DNA of 64,000 nt, taken from the NCBI RefSeq assembly GCF_002929555.1, contig NZ_PJJP01000038.1:249809-313808 (forward strand), read 5' to 3'. Below the pieces are notes generated by a model. The model had not been told where the DNA came from. It did no database searches and saw nothing but the letters and a program-made list of their open reading frames with translations. Below are positions 9,180-18,112 of the stretch, piece by piece (the first letter of the stretch is position 1; each line of letters begins with the position of its first letter). The position numbers and the translations under genes are program-made. This stretch comes from Cryobacterium sp. N22. Its GTDB lineage: Bacteria; Actinomycetota; Actinomycetes; Actinomycetales; Microbacteriaceae.

Positions 9180-10268
9180 TCAGCGGGCGGCGGGACCCGT
9201 CGATCCGCGCACCACGAACTCGGTGACCAGGGGCTGGTCCGATTCGAGAGGCGGCGGTCCGCCGGCCTCCTCGTCGATCAGCCGCATGATCAGCCGCACG
9301 GCCTGGTCACCGATCGCGCCCAGCGGTGTGCGCACCGTGCTCAGCTGCGGCGAGGTGAAGTCGGACCCGAAGATGTCGTCGAAGCCGATGATGCTCAGCT
9401 CCCCCGGCACGTCGAGCCCGCTCTCCTGAGCCGCGCGCATGAGCCCGATCGCCATGAGGTCGTTGTAGGCGAGCACCGCGGTCACGCCGGCGGCCACGAC
9501 GCGGGCCAGGGTCGTGGCGCCGCCCTCCAGCGTCGGTTTGCCCGGACCGATCTCGACGATGGTCATGCCGAGGGCGGGAGCACGGTCGAGCAGTGCCGCC
9601 CAGCGCGCCCGGTTCATCCACGAGTTCTCCGGGCCGGACACGAAGGCTATCGAGGTGTGTCCCAGCCCGCCGAGGTGCGCCAGCGCCTGTTCGATGCCGG
9701 GCTCGATGTCGGGCACGATGCCCGGCACGCCGTGCACCTTGCGGTTGATCACCACGAGCGGGCGCTGGGCGGCGAGGTCCACGATTTGTTCGTCGGACAG
9801 CCGCGACGTCACCAGCACCAGGCCGTCGACGGACGGCGACAGCCGCTCGGCCGCGGCGGCCTCGCGCTCCGACGACTCCTGCGACTCAGCCAGAAGCAGG
9901 GTGTAGCCGCGCATCGATGCGGCGGACTCGGCGCCGCGAACCACGTTGAAGAACATCGGGTTCGTGATGTCGGCCAGCAGCAGTCCAAGGGAGCTGGTGC
10001 GCCCGGTCGGTAGCGCCCTGGCCATGGGGTTCAACCGGTAGTTCAGTTCCTTGGCGGCGGCGTGGATGCGTTCCTCGGTCTTGACGTTGATGCGGCCGGG
10101 CTTGCTCAGGGCGCGTGACACCGTCGACGGGTTGACCCCGGCGAGCTTGGCGATGTCGTAGATGGTGGCCGCTGGCCGGCCCCGGCGGCCACCGCGAGGG
10201 GCCACCGGCGGAGCGGACTCCGTTGCCTCAGGGTTCTGAGCATCCTGGACGTGCTGTGCTTCGGTCAC
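9180..10268 (-). CDS. LacI-family transcriptional regulator of the hexuronate/glycoside cluster
   Basis: A 362-aa repressor. After a Pro/Gly/Arg-rich N-terminal extension, residues about 35-85 form the LacI HTH (TIYDIAKLAGVNPSTVSRAL) and hinge helix (NPMARAL). A periplasmic-binding-protein-like sensor domain follows, with SLGLLLADITNPMFF and SIIGFDDI motifs. The gene lies between the ABC importer and uxaC, all on the minus strand. A palindrome of the regulon type lies directly upstream of its GTG start (core 10287-10298), implying autoregulation. The inducer may be an early hexuronate intermediate or imported glycoside; that is inference from context. Confidence 0.88.
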   Translation of the reverse strand: MTEAQHVQDAQNPEATESAPPVAPRGGRRGRPAATIYDIAKLAGVNPSTVSRALSKPGRINVKTEERIHAAAKELNYRLNPMARALPTGRTSSLGLLLADITNPMFFNVVRGAESAASMRGYTLLLAESQESSEREAAAAERLSPSVDGLVLVTSRLSDEQIVDLAAQRPLVVINRKVHGVPGIVPDIEPGIEQALAHLGGLGHTSIAFVSGPENSWMNRARWAALLDRAPALGMTIVEIGPGKPTLEGGATTLARVVAAGVTAVLAYNDLMAIGLMRAAQESGLDVPGELSIIGFDDIFGSDFTSPQLSTVRTPLGAIGDQAVRLIMRLIDEEAGGPPPLESDQPLVTEFVVRGSTGPAAR

Positions 10269-10284
10269 GATCTACTCATCCCTG

Positions 10285-10300
10285 GAGCAACCGGTTGCGC
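10285..10300. promoter_or_regulatory. Operator upstream of the LacI gene (autoregulation)
   Basis: The perfect 12-bp palindrome GCAACCGGTTGC (10287-10298) matches the core of the other cluster operators. It lies 18 bases upstream of the regulator's start codon. A weaker half-like sequence (TTGCCACAGGTTGCG) follows near 10329. Confidence 0.7.
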
Positions 10301-10364
10301 GCATCCCGCGCGACGCCCCGAGTTCATGTTGCCACAGGTTGCGCAGAGACACTCGCCCGCACGC

Positions 10365-11243
10365 TCACACGGCGATGCCGGCGGCATCCCGTGCCTGCTG
10401 CGTTGCGATCAGGCGGCGCCGGTTGCTCCGGCGCACCTCCTGGCGATCGGGGTCCGGCACCGGGGAGGCCAGCAGCAGGCGCTGGGTATACGGATGCTCC
10501 GGCACCTCGGTGACCTGGGTCGCGACGCCCTGCTCCACGATCTCGCCGTGGTACATCACGGCCACCCGGTGGCTGATGTGCCGAACCACGTCGAGGTCGT
10601 GCGACACGAAGAGGTAGGAGACGCCGGTGTCCCGCTGGATCTGCAGGAACAGGTCGAGCACCCGTGCCTGGGTGGTGAGGTCAAGGGCGCTGACCGGTTC
10701 GTCGCAGACTATGAGCTTGGGCGAGAGCGCCAGCGCCCGCGCGATGGCGACCCGCTGGCGCTGGCCTCCGCTGAACTCGCGGGGCAGCCGGCCGATGGTG
10801 TCCTGCGGCAGGCCCACCTGGTCAAGCACTTCCCGCACCCGCTTGCGGGCGTCGGATCGACTGCGACCCTGCACGGTCAGCGGCTCTGAGAGGATGTCGC
10901 CGACCGTCATCGACGGGTTCAGCGAGGTGTACGGGTCCTGGAAGACGACCTGCAGGTCGCGGCTGAGGGCACGGCGCTTGCCACGGCCGGCATGGCCGAT
11001 GTCGTCGCCGTTGAACCGGATGGTGCCCTCGGTGACCGGGGCGAGTCCGAGCAGGGCGCGGCCAAGTGTGGTCTTGCCCGAGCCGGACTCGCCGACCAGG
11101 CCCAGGGTCTCCCCGTGGCCGATCCGGATCGACACGTTGTCGAGGGCCCGGAACGGCTTGGCCCGAAGGCCCTTGCCCGGGTACTCCACAACGAGGTTGT
11201 CGACGGTGAGGAGGTCGCCGCTGGCGGGGGTCGTGGTGGTCAT
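10365..11243 (-). CDS. Dpp/Opp-type ABC transporter ATP-binding protein (DppF-like)
   Basis: A 292-aa ATPase with Walker A GESGSGKTT (about 51-59), Q-loop VFQDPYTSLNP, signature FSGGQRQRVAIARAL and Walker B LIVCDEPVSALD. The C-terminal extension HPYTQRLLLASPVPDP is characteristic of oligopeptide-type (OppF/DppF) ATPases. The ATG at 11243 shares one base with the stop of the upstream permease-ATPase fusion (TGATG). It completes an importer with the fusion, the DppB-like permease and the binding protein. The substrate is uncertain; in this sugar cluster a glycoside or oligosaccharide is more likely than a peptide. Confidence 0.9.
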   Translation of the reverse strand: MTTTTPASGDLLTVDNLVVEYPGKGLRAKPFRALDNVSIRIGHGETLGLVGESGSGKTTLGRALLGLAPVTEGTIRFNGDDIGHAGRGKRRALSRDLQVVFQDPYTSLNPSMTVGDILSEPLTVQGRSRSDARKRVREVLDQVGLPQDTIGRLPREFSGGQRQRVAIARALALSPKLIVCDEPVSALDLTTQARVLDLFLQIQRDTGVSYLFVSHDLDVVRHISHRVAVMYHGEIVEQGVATQVTEVPEHPYTQRLLLASPVPDPDRQEVRRSNRRRLIATQQARDAAGIAV

Positions 11244-13054
11244 CACAGGCCGGCTTTCGTGGTCGGGGCGGCGGCGGGTGCAGCCACGGTGAGCATGCTC
11301 ATCGGCGTCTTGCCCTCGAGCATCGCGCTCAGCAGGGTCTGGGTGTAGCGGTCCGCGGGTTCCCGCAGGATGGTGCGCACGTCGCCGGATTCGACGACCC
11401 GGCCGTTCTGCATGACGACCACTCGGTCGCAGAGGTCGGCTACGACGCCGAAGTTGTGCGTGACCAGCACAACACCCATGTTGAACCTGGCCTGCAGGTC
11501 GCGGAGCAGATCGAGCACCTCGGCCTGCACGGTGACGTCGAGCGCGGTGGTGGGTTCGTCGGCGATCAGCAGGTCGGGGTTGCAACTGACCGCGCCGGCG
11601 ATGAGCACCCGCTGGGCCATGCCGCCGGAGACCTCGTGCGGGTAGGCGTCGAAGGTGCGCTGCGGGTTGGTGATGCCCACGATGGTGAGCAGCTCCAGGG
11701 CGCGCTTCCGGGCGTCGGCCTTGGACAGGCCGAGCACCTTCACCAGCGGGCGCACCAGCTGGTAGCCGATGGTGAAGTTGGGGTCGAGATTGCTCATCGG
11801 TTCCTGCGGGATGTACGCGATCCGGGACCCGCGAAGCTGGGCCAGGCGGCCCTGTGACAGGCGGTGCCCGGACGCAGAGACCAGCGGCACCCCGTCGAAG
11901 GTGATGCTGCCGCCGGTGATCTCGGCCTCAGCGGGCAGCAGTCCGAGGATCGAGAACGCCGTCTGCGACTTGCCGGAGCCGGATTCACCGACGATGCCCA
12001 GCACCTCTCCCCTGTCCAGGTGGAACGAGACGTCGGACACGACGGTCTTCGTCTTGCCGTTCGGCTGCGGGTATCCCACCCCGAGACCGTCCACTGTCAG
12101 CAGGTGCTCGGATTCTTCGAGCTCCACCGTGCTGATCAACTCGGTCTTGGGTGGGGTGAGCTTGATCGGCTTGGCCCGCTTGTGCTTCGGGGAGTCTTCC
12201 AGGGCGTCGCGGAGCGCGTTGCCCAGGACCACGAAGGAGCCCACGGTCAGCGAGATCGCCACGCCGGGCCAGACCGCCAGGATCGGCGAGCCGTAGATGT
12301 TGATGAAACCTTCGTTGAGCATGACGCCCCAGGTCGGGGTGAGCGGGTCGCCCAGGCCGAGGAACTCGAGGGCCGCCTGGATGGCGATGGCGATGCCGCA
12401 GACGATGGAGGTCTGGATGATCAGCGGCGCCCGCACCACGAACAGGATGTGCTTGCCGATGATGCTGCCGGTGCTGAGGCCGGCGACGCGGGCCGCATCC
12501 ACGTACAGTTCATTGCGCACGGCCTGCACCGAGGTGCGGGTCAGCCGGAAGATGCCCGGGGACATCAGCACGCCGAACACCGTCATCGAGATCCACACCG
12601 AGCGGCCGAGGGCGGCGCTGGCGGCCAACAGGATGATGATCGCGGGCAGCGACATCAGCACGTTGGTGCACCAGCTGGCCACGGAGTCGAACCAACCGCC
12701 GAAGTAGCCGGCCATCAGACCGGACGGGAGCCCGATGATCAAGGCGACACCGGCGGCGAGCGCGGCTGCGAGGAGGGTGCTCTGCGCCCCGATCAGAAGC
12801 CGGCTGAGCACATCCCGGCCGGCGCTGTCGGTGCCGAGCAGGTGACCGTTGGTTCCCGGCCCGACCAGGGCGTTAACGAGGTCGGCCTTGTTGGGGTCGA
12901 ACGGCGCGACCAGCGGGCCGATGACGCCGGCGACAACGACGAGCGCGAGCACGATGAGCGCGACCAGGCCGAGCGGGTTCTTCAGCAGTCGCTTGAACAC
13001 GCCGGAGCGTACGGCGTCTTCGGGCTTGTCGATTTGAGCAAGTGTTTCGGTCAT
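11243..13054 (-). CDS. Fused ABC permease (DppC-like) and ATP-binding protein (DppD-like)
   Basis: A 603-aa fusion. Residues about 1-290 are a DppC-type permease: a short N-terminal helix (LLKNPLGLVALIVLALVVV), the HLLGTDSAGRDVLSRLLIGAQ motif and an inner-membrane EAA-like loop (AARVAGLSTGSIIGKHIL). Residues about 310-590 are a DppD-type ATPase with GESGSGKSQT, PQEPMSNLDPNF, VSGGMAQRVLIAGA and LLIADEPTTALD. Permease-ATPase fusions of this type recur in Actinobacteria. It overlaps its neighbours by four bases (dppB side) and one base (ATPase side), so the operon is tightly coupled. Confidence 0.9.
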   Translation of the reverse strand: MTETLAQIDKPEDAVRSGVFKRLLKNPLGLVALIVLALVVVAGVIGPLVAPFDPNKADLVNALVGPGTNGHLLGTDSAGRDVLSRLLIGAQSTLLAAALAAGVALIIGLPSGLMAGYFGGWFDSVASWCTNVLMSLPAIIILLAASAALGRSVWISMTVFGVLMSPGIFRLTRTSVQAVRNELYVDAARVAGLSTGSIIGKHILFVVRAPLIIQTSIVCGIAIAIQAALEFLGLGDPLTPTWGVMLNEGFINIYGSPILAVWPGVAISLTVGSFVVLGNALRDALEDSPKHKRAKPIKLTPPKTELISTVELEESEHLLTVDGLGVGYPQPNGKTKTVVSDVSFHLDRGEVLGIVGESGSGKSQTAFSILGLLPAEAEITGGSITFDGVPLVSASGHRLSQGRLAQLRGSRIAYIPQEPMSNLDPNFTIGYQLVRPLVKVLGLSKADARKRALELLTIVGITNPQRTFDAYPHEVSGGMAQRVLIAGAVSCNPDLLIADEPTTALDVTVQAEVLDLLRDLQARFNMGVVLVTHNFGVVADLCDRVVVMQNGRVVESGDVRTILREPADRYTQTLLSAMLEGKTPMSMLTVAAPAAAPTTKAGL

Positions 13055-13992
13055 GACACACGCGCCTTGGGGTTGAGCCAGCCGACGGCGAGGTCGACGA
13101 GCAGGTTGACGATGACAACGATGATGACGATGTAGACGACGACGCCCATCAGGACGGGCATGTCACCCTGGGTCGTGGACTGCAGGGCGAGGAAGCCCAT
13201 GCCGGGCAGTGCGAAGATCTGCTCGATGACCACGACGCCGCCGAGCATTCCGATGAACTGCAGCGAGAGCACGGTGAGGCCGGCGGGGGCGGCGCCGCGC
13301 AGCACGTGCCGGAAGAGGATCTCCCGGGGGGCGAGCCCCCGGCTGCGCAGGGTGCGCACGTAATCCCGGCTGAGCACGTTGATCACCGCGCTCCGCACCT
13401 GCTGGGCGGTCGAGGCGACGGCCCCGATCGCCAGGGCGAGGATCGGGAGGGCGATGGAGGCCAGCCAGCCGCCGAAGTCCTGATTCATCGGAACGTAGCC
13501 GGTGGCGGGGAAGATGCGCAGCTGGATGGCGAGCACCGTGACCAGCACGATCGCCACGACGAACTGCGGCACCGCGGAGGCGCCGATCGAGACGATCTGC
13601 AACAGCCGGTCGATCCAGCCGCGGCGGACCGCTGCGGCCACACCGAGCAGGGTGGCCAGCACGGCGGCGATGACGATCGTGGCGAGCACTATCGAGAGGG
13701 TGGTGGGGAGCCGGCCGAGGATGCTGCCGACCACCGGCTGGCTGGTGAACCAGGAGACACCGAAGTCGCCCTGCACAACTCCGCCAAGCCACGAGAGGTA
13801 GCGGGACACGAGGGGCTGGTCGAGACCGAGTTCGGTCTCTTTGAGCTGCACCTGCGCCTGCGTGGCCGATTCGCCCAGGATGTTGCGGGCGACGCTTGTC
13901 GCCGAGAAATACAAGAGGAAGAACGTCAGCGTCGAAACGACGAACAGCACCACGACGCCGGATACCAGGCGTCGGAAGATGAAGGAAACCAT
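13051..13992 (-). CDS. Dpp/Opp-type ABC transporter permease (DppB-like)
   Basis: A 313-aa permease with about six transmembrane segments. The first is FRRLVSGVVVLFVVSTLTFFLLYF, a hallmark of DppB/OppB proteins. A DFGVSWFTSQPV motif is in the first periplasmic loop, and the EAA loop (YVRTLRSRGLAPREILFRHVLRGAAP) contacts the ATPases. Its stop overlaps the start of the permease-ATPase fusion by four bases. A long GC hairpin lies between it and the upstream binding-protein gene and may reduce its expression relative to that gene. Confidence 0.92.
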   Translation of the reverse strand: MVSFIFRRLVSGVVVLFVVSTLTFFLLYFSATSVARNILGESATQAQVQLKETELGLDQPLVSRYLSWLGGVVQGDFGVSWFTSQPVVGSILGRLPTTLSIVLATIVIAAVLATLLGVAAAVRRGWIDRLLQIVSIGASAVPQFVVAIVLVTVLAIQLRIFPATGYVPMNQDFGGWLASIALPILALAIGAVASTAQQVRSAVINVLSRDYVRTLRSRGLAPREILFRHVLRGAAPAGLTVLSLQFIGMLGGVVVIEQIFALPGMGFLALQSTTQGDMPVLMGVVVYIVIIVVIVNLLVDLAVGWLNPKARVS

Positions 13993-14027
13993 ATCTGCTC
14001 CATTGTCAGTTGGTTAGGTGTTTCGTA

Positions 14028-14055
14028 GGGGCCCCCGCCGCGCGGCGGGGGCCCC
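14028..14055 (-). terminator. Intercistronic GC hairpin between binding protein and permease genes
   Basis: Perfect palindrome with 14-base arms (14028-14041 and 14042-14055), all G/C. It starts nine bases after the binding-protein stop. No T-run follows on the minus strand, so it probably acts as an attenuator or 3' stabiliser that gives more binding protein than permease. Confidence 0.65.
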
Positions 14056-14064
14056 GGGGGAAAG

Positions 14065-15609
14065 CTACTTCGCCGGAGCGTAGGAGTAGATCGACGGCAC
14101 GGCCTGCTGCAGCTGCGGCTCGGTCGTGGTCTTCGCGTCGGTGAAGAGCACCTGCGACGGACGGTAGAACGGCGCGAACCAGGCCTGGTCGACGACGTAT
14201 TCGTTCAGCGACTTGGCCGCGGTCGTCTGCTCCTCTTCGGAGCCGAACTGGATCTGCTTCACGAGCTCGTCCACCTTCGGGTCCGTGGTGTGGAACGGGT
14301 TGTAGGTGGCGTTGGGCGTGATGATCTGGTTGGCCGCGACCCAGGGCGAACCCTGGAAGAGCGAGAACCAGCTCATGGCGTACTTGCCCTGCACCATGCT
14401 GGAGACGAGGTCGGTCCCGGCCACGTTCTCCCAGTTCACAGTGATTCCGATGTCGGCGAGGTTCTGGCCGATGCCCGCGGTCAGTGCCGGGTCGAAGAAC
14501 CCTGACACCGTCGGCATGGTGACGGAGAATTCGCCCACACCGGCCTCCTTCATCAGCTTCTTGGCCTTGGCCGGGTCGTACGGGTAGGCACTCTCGAGGT
14601 CCTTCTCGAAAGCGTCGGTGCCCTCGCCGAACGGCTGGCTGGTGACGGTGCCGAGTCCCTTGCCGACCTGCGCCAGCAGGGTGTCCTTGTCGATCGCGTA
14701 GTTGATGGCCTGGCGCACCTTGACGTCGGCGAGTTCCGGCACCATGGCGCCGTCCCGGTCGAAGATCAGCAGTCCCTGCCAGTCGGTGGGGTACTGGTAT
14801 TCAGTGAGGTTGGCAGCCGCCGCCTGCGCCTGCGTCTTGGGGGTCAGCAGGGCCGCGTTGACCTGGCCGGACACGATGGCGTTCAGCATGGCCGTGGTGT
14901 CGAGGATCGGCTTGAGGACGATCGTGTCGTACACCTGCAGGGACGGGTCCCAGTAGTCGGGGTTCTTGACGAAGGTGTACTGCGAGGCCGCAACCGTAGC
15001 GGTCTTGTCCAGTGTGTACGGCCCGCTGCCGATCGGATCGGTGGCGATGGCGCCGCCTTCGATGGCCGTGGGGCTGGCGATGAAGCCGGCGGCGGTGCCG
15101 AGGTAGTCCAGCAGGGCGGGGTCGGGTGCGTTGAGGGTGATCACCACGGTGGTCGGGTCCTCGACAACAACCTCGGCGACCTGCGCCAGGGTGGATGCCT
15201 GCGGGCCGTTACCGGTGGGGAAGCGGTCGAGGTTCGTCTTCACGGCGGCGGCGTCGAGCGGGGTGCCGTCGGTGAAGGTCACGTCGTCGCGCAGGGTGAG
15301 CGTCAGGACTGTGTTGTCGTCGTTGTACGCCCACTTGGTGGCGAGCATGGGAACCAGCGTGCCGTCGGCCTCGCGACGGAGCAGGGAGTCGTAGACCGGC
15401 TGGTAGTACTGCACGTAGTGGCCGATGTGGGCCTGGGCCGGGTCGAACGACTTGATGTCGGCCAGTGCCCCGATGGTGAGAGTGCCGCCAGAGGCGGAGG
15501 CCTCCGACGACGTGGGCTCGGGGCCGGTGCCGCTGGAGGCACAGCCCGACAGCGCGAGCGCTGAGGCGGTGAGGATGGCGACAGCTGTCGCCACGGAGCG
15601 AAACTTCAT
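14065..15609 (-). CDS. ABC transporter substrate-binding lipoprotein, family 5 (DppA/OppA-like)
   Basis: A 514-aa secreted lipoprotein. The signal peptide ends in the lipobox ALSG-C23 and is followed by a Gly/Ser/Glu-rich linker. The mature part has SBP family 5 features: LKSF-like start (ADIKSFDPAQAHIG), YDSLLRREADG, LRDDVTFTDGTPLDAAAVKTNLDR and AINYAIDKDTLL. The ATG at 15609 is chosen because it begins the signal peptide and has AGGAGATAAC upstream; the longer open frame adds an implausible cysteine-rich leader. It captures the substrate of the DppB/fusion/DppF importer. Two LacI-type palindromes flank its promoter. The ligand is unknown and could be a glycoside. Confidence 0.9.
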   Translation of the reverse strand: MKFRSVATAVAILTASALALSGCASSGTGPEPTSSEASASGGTLTIGALADIKSFDPAQAHIGHYVQYYQPVYDSLLRREADGTLVPMLATKWAYNDDNTVLTLTLRDDVTFTDGTPLDAAAVKTNLDRFPTGNGPQASTLAQVAEVVVEDPTTVVITLNAPDPALLDYLGTAAGFIASPTAIEGGAIATDPIGSGPYTLDKTATVAASQYTFVKNPDYWDPSLQVYDTIVLKPILDTTAMLNAIVSGQVNAALLTPKTQAQAAAANLTEYQYPTDWQGLLIFDRDGAMVPELADVKVRQAINYAIDKDTLLAQVGKGLGTVTSQPFGEGTDAFEKDLESAYPYDPAKAKKLMKEAGVGEFSVTMPTVSGFFDPALTAGIGQNLADIGITVNWENVAGTDLVSSMVQGKYAMSWFSLFQGSPWVAANQIITPNATYNPFHTTDPKVDELVKQIQFGSEEEQTTAAKSLNEYVVDQAWFAPFYRPSQVLFTDAKTTTEPQLQQAVPSIYSYAPAK

Positions 15610-15647
15610 TGTTATCTCCTGGTTTGTTGAAGGTCTCGACACTGAGA

Positions 15648-15665
15648 AAAGCAATCGGTTGCCAA
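15648..15665. promoter_or_regulatory. LacI-type operator, downstream copy, binding-protein promoter
   Basis: On the minus strand this reads TTGGCAACCGATTGCTTT, a variant of the cluster palindrome. It lies between the predicted -10 (15704-15709) and the start codon at 15609. Its centre is 77 bp from the second copy at 15725-15742, allowing a repression loop. Confidence 0.65.
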
Positions 15666-15703
15666 TACTGCCGAAGCAGGGCCCGGGCCGATTGATTGGT
15701 AAC

Positions 15704-15742
15704 GCTATATCAGCGCAGCCACACATGGCAACCGATTGTCAG
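15704..15742 (-). promoter_or_regulatory. Promoter of the ABC importer operon with embedded LacI-type operator
   Basis: The upstream operator reads CTGACAATCGGTTGCCAT on the minus strand (15725-15742). Its TTGCCA (15726-15731) is a plausible -35, followed after 16 bases by TATAGC (15704-15709) as -10. The -35 lying inside the operator suggests direct competition between repressor and RNA polymerase. Confidence 0.6.
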
Positions 15743-15794
15743 ATTTGTTCCTGAAATGTTTTCAACTTGTGATTTGCCGCCTCGGGGACACGAA

Positions 15795-15842
15795 CGACGG
15801 CCTTCCCACACCCGCTGAAAAGAGAAGGTGGAAAGGCCGTCG
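15795..15842 (-). terminator. Terminator-like hairpin after the oxidoreductase operon
   Basis: Arms CGACGGCCTT (15795-15804) and AAGGCCGTCG (15833-15842) pair perfectly. An inner TTCCCACACC/GGTGGAA pairing extends the stem. It separates the oxidoreductase operon (ending 15858) from the ABC operon promoter. Confidence 0.6.
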
Positions 15843-15857
15843 ATAGTGTCTGGTGGG

Positions 15858-17024
15858 CTAGCCGCGCTCGGGGAAGGTGCCTTCCGACCGGATGCGCTCG
15901 TTGAGGGCGGTGAGGAATTCGTCCTCGTCGAAGTCCAGGGAGACTTCCTTGCCGCTCCAGCTGGAGAGGTGGATGGCGTTCGCGAGGCGCACGCCCTTGA
16001 TGCCGTCAGAGCCCGGTGCCAGCAGCGGGGTGCCGTCGAGGATGTTGGCCGCGAAGTTCTCGAGGACTCCGGCGTGCTGCGCGCCCCAGGGAGAATCGAA
16101 TTCGATGGTCTCCTGGCTGTAGAGCTCGTCCTTGTCCAGCTGGCCCATGAACAGCTTCATGACGTCGCCCATGTCCATGCTCTCGCTGAGTTCGCGCTCG
16201 GGGCGCTTCAGACGGGAGACCGTGGCCGTCTTGGAGTTTTCGACGACGATCTTGCCCTGGTCGCCGAGAATCTCGAAGCGGTCGGTGCCGATCAGGTCGT
16301 GGGTGGCGGTGACGAACACGCCGGTGACGCCGTTGCCGAAGTCGGCGAGAGCCGTCACCTCGTCTTCCACCGCGATGTTGCGGCGGAAGCCGTAGGCCAC
16401 CTTCGAGTAGACCGACTGGGGGACACCGCAGATCCACTGCCAGAGGTCGAGCTGGTGCGGCGCCTGGTTGACCAGGACTCCCCCGCCCTCGCCACCCCAG
16501 GTGGCACGCCAGGCGCTCTGGTCGTAGTAGCCCTGCGGTCGCCACCAGTTGGTGATGATCCAGTTCGAGCGCAGGATGTTGCCGATCTCGCCGTTGTCGA
16601 CGATCTCCTTGAGGCGGATGTAGAGGAGGTTGTTTCGCTGGTTGAACATGATTCCGAAGCTGAGGTTCGGCTTGGTCTCGGCGAAGGCGTTGAGCTCGGC
16701 GACCTGCTTGGTGTACACGCCGGCCGGCTTCTCCACCAGGGCGTGGATGTCGCGGGTGAGGGCGTCGATGCCCATCTGCGGGTGCAGGAAGTGCGGCACG
16801 CAGGTGACGATCGCGTCGACCTCGCCGCTGTCGAGCAGCTCGAGGTAGTCCGCGAAGAACCGCGCCTGGGGGTACTCGGCGGCGGCAACAGCGGCCTTGG
16901 CCGGGTCGATGTCGGCGATTGCGCTGACCACCATGTTGGGCACCAGGCCGTCCTTGATGAACTTCGCGTACATCGAGCCCTGGGCGCCCAGCCCGACAAT
17001 GCCCAACCGAACTGTCTTCGTCAT
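15858..17024 (-). CDS. Gfo/Idh/MocA family NAD(P)-dependent oxidoreductase
   Basis: A 388-aa sugar dehydrogenase. The N-terminal Rossmann fold has GLGAQG (11-16) and the conserved EKP (98-100). The C-terminal domain has the catalytic H-x-x-D as APHQLD (H190, D193), preceded by an aromatic patch (NWWRPQGYYDQSAWR) likely to bind a sugar ring. The ATG overlaps the stop of a second Gfo/Idh/MocA gene by four bases; both follow a TIM-barrel isomerase. Enzymes of this family oxidise or reduce sugars at C2 or C3, including the first and last steps of 3-keto-glycoside pathways. The specific substrate cannot be read from the sequence. Confidence 0.9.
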   Translation of the reverse strand: MTKTVRLGIVGLGAQGSMYAKFIKDGLVPNMVVSAIADIDPAKAAVAAAEYPQARFFADYLELLDSGEVDAIVTCVPHFLHPQMGIDALTRDIHALVEKPAGVYTKQVAELNAFAETKPNLSFGIMFNQRNNLLYIRLKEIVDNGEIGNILRSNWIITNWWRPQGYYDQSAWRATWGGEGGGVLVNQAPHQLDLWQWICGVPQSVYSKVAYGFRRNIAVEDEVTALADFGNGVTGVFVTATHDLIGTDRFEILGDQGKIVVENSKTATVSRLKRPERELSESMDMGDVMKLFMGQLDKDELYSQETIEFDSPWGAQHAGVLENFAANILDGTPLLAPGSDGIKGVRLANAIHLSSWSGKEVSLDFDEDEFLTALNERIRSEGTFPERG

Positions 17025-18112
17025 ATCGTTGTTGCCTTTCGCTTGTCTTCTTCTGTGTTGTCTGAGTTGTCTATCGGCGTGCTGTCCAGCGCCCGCTCCG
17101 GATAGGTCTGGTCGTACACGTCCTGGATGATGTTCAACGACCGCTGGGCCTCGACCGGGCTGATCCAGAACGGCTCAGGCTCCTCCAGCCGCGCGTAGAA
17201 ATCCTCGATCAAGAGCTGGTGGGAGACGCCCCAATAGGAACGTGCGCCGGCGGCGACCGCCCGCTCCTCGACGACCTCGACGCGGCCATCCGCGTGGCTG
17301 ACGGTGAGTGAGCCGCGCAGGCTCAGGGTGGCCTTCTCCGTAACGATGTCGATGGTGACCGGCGCGTTGACGGCATTGGCCAGGGTGGCGTAGAAGACGC
17401 TGCGGGCACCGTTGAGGTGCTCGAGCACCATCTCCGCGGTGTCCTCGACCTCGATGGTGTCGCCGAGCGTGCGGGTGCTGGCGTTGCCGCGCACCTCGCC
17501 GACCTCGCCCACCAGCCACTGCACGAGGTCCAGTGTGTGGATCGCCTGGTTCATCAGCAGCCCGCCACCTCCGGTGGCCCACCGGCCCCGCCAGGGTCGG
17601 TCGAGGTAGTACTCGGCGGCGCGGTACCACATCACGGTGGCCGATGCCCCGGACACCGCGCCCAGCTCGCCTGAGGCCAGCAGCGCCGCCGCCGCCTGCA
17701 CCGGGGCGTTGTACCGGTTCTGGAAGCAGACCGCGATCTTTGCGTATCCCTGCTCCGCCGCGGCGACGATCAGGTCGCCCTCGGCGCGGGAGTGCGCCAA
17801 CGGCTTCTCCATCACCACGTGGATGCCACGTTCGAGGGCGTCGATCGCTATGGACGCGTGCAGGTGGTGGGGCGTGCAGATGTGGATGGCATCGGGCCGC
17901 ACAGTGTCGAACAGCTCGGCGTGAGTGGCAAAACCGGGCACCCCGTGTTCGGCGGCCGCGGTCGCCAGGCGCTCCGGATGCACATCGCAGACCGCCACCA
18001 GCTCGGCGCCGGTCAGCTCGGAGATGGCGTCGAAATGCAGCGCGGAGATGTCGCCGCAGCCGATCACAGCCACGCGCCGGGTTGGGCCGGCGGCGGGAGC
18101 GGCGGGGATCAC
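17021..18112 (-). CDS. Gfo/Idh/MocA family oxidoreductase (second paralogue)
   Basis: A 363-aa dehydrogenase with GCGDIS (18-23) as the nucleotide loop, EKP (102-104) and the catalytic NQAIHTLD (H192, D195). It differs clearly from its neighbour at 15858 outside these motifs, for example AVCFQNRYNAPVQ and MWYRAAEYYLDRPWRGRW, so the two are not a recent duplication and probably do different steps. GTG starts it, overlapping the upstream TIM-barrel gene by four bases. It is the middle gene of a three-gene operon expressed from the divergent 19.05 kb promoter region. Confidence 0.9.
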   Translation of the reverse strand: MIPAAPAAGPTRRVAVIGCGDISALHFDAISELTGAELVAVCDVHPERLATAAAEHGVPGFATHAELFDTVRPDAIHICTPHHLHASIAIDALERGIHVVMEKPLAHSRAEGDLIVAAAEQGYAKIAVCFQNRYNAPVQAAAALLASGELGAVSGASATVMWYRAAEYYLDRPWRGRWATGGGGLLMNQAIHTLDLVQWLVGEVGEVRGNASTRTLGDTIEVEDTAEMVLEHLNGARSVFYATLANAVNAPVTIDIVTEKATLSLRGSLTVSHADGRVEVVEERAVAAGARSYWGVSHQLLIEDFYARLEEPEPFWISPVEAQRSLNIIQDVYDQTYPERALDSTPIDNSDNTEEDKRKATTI

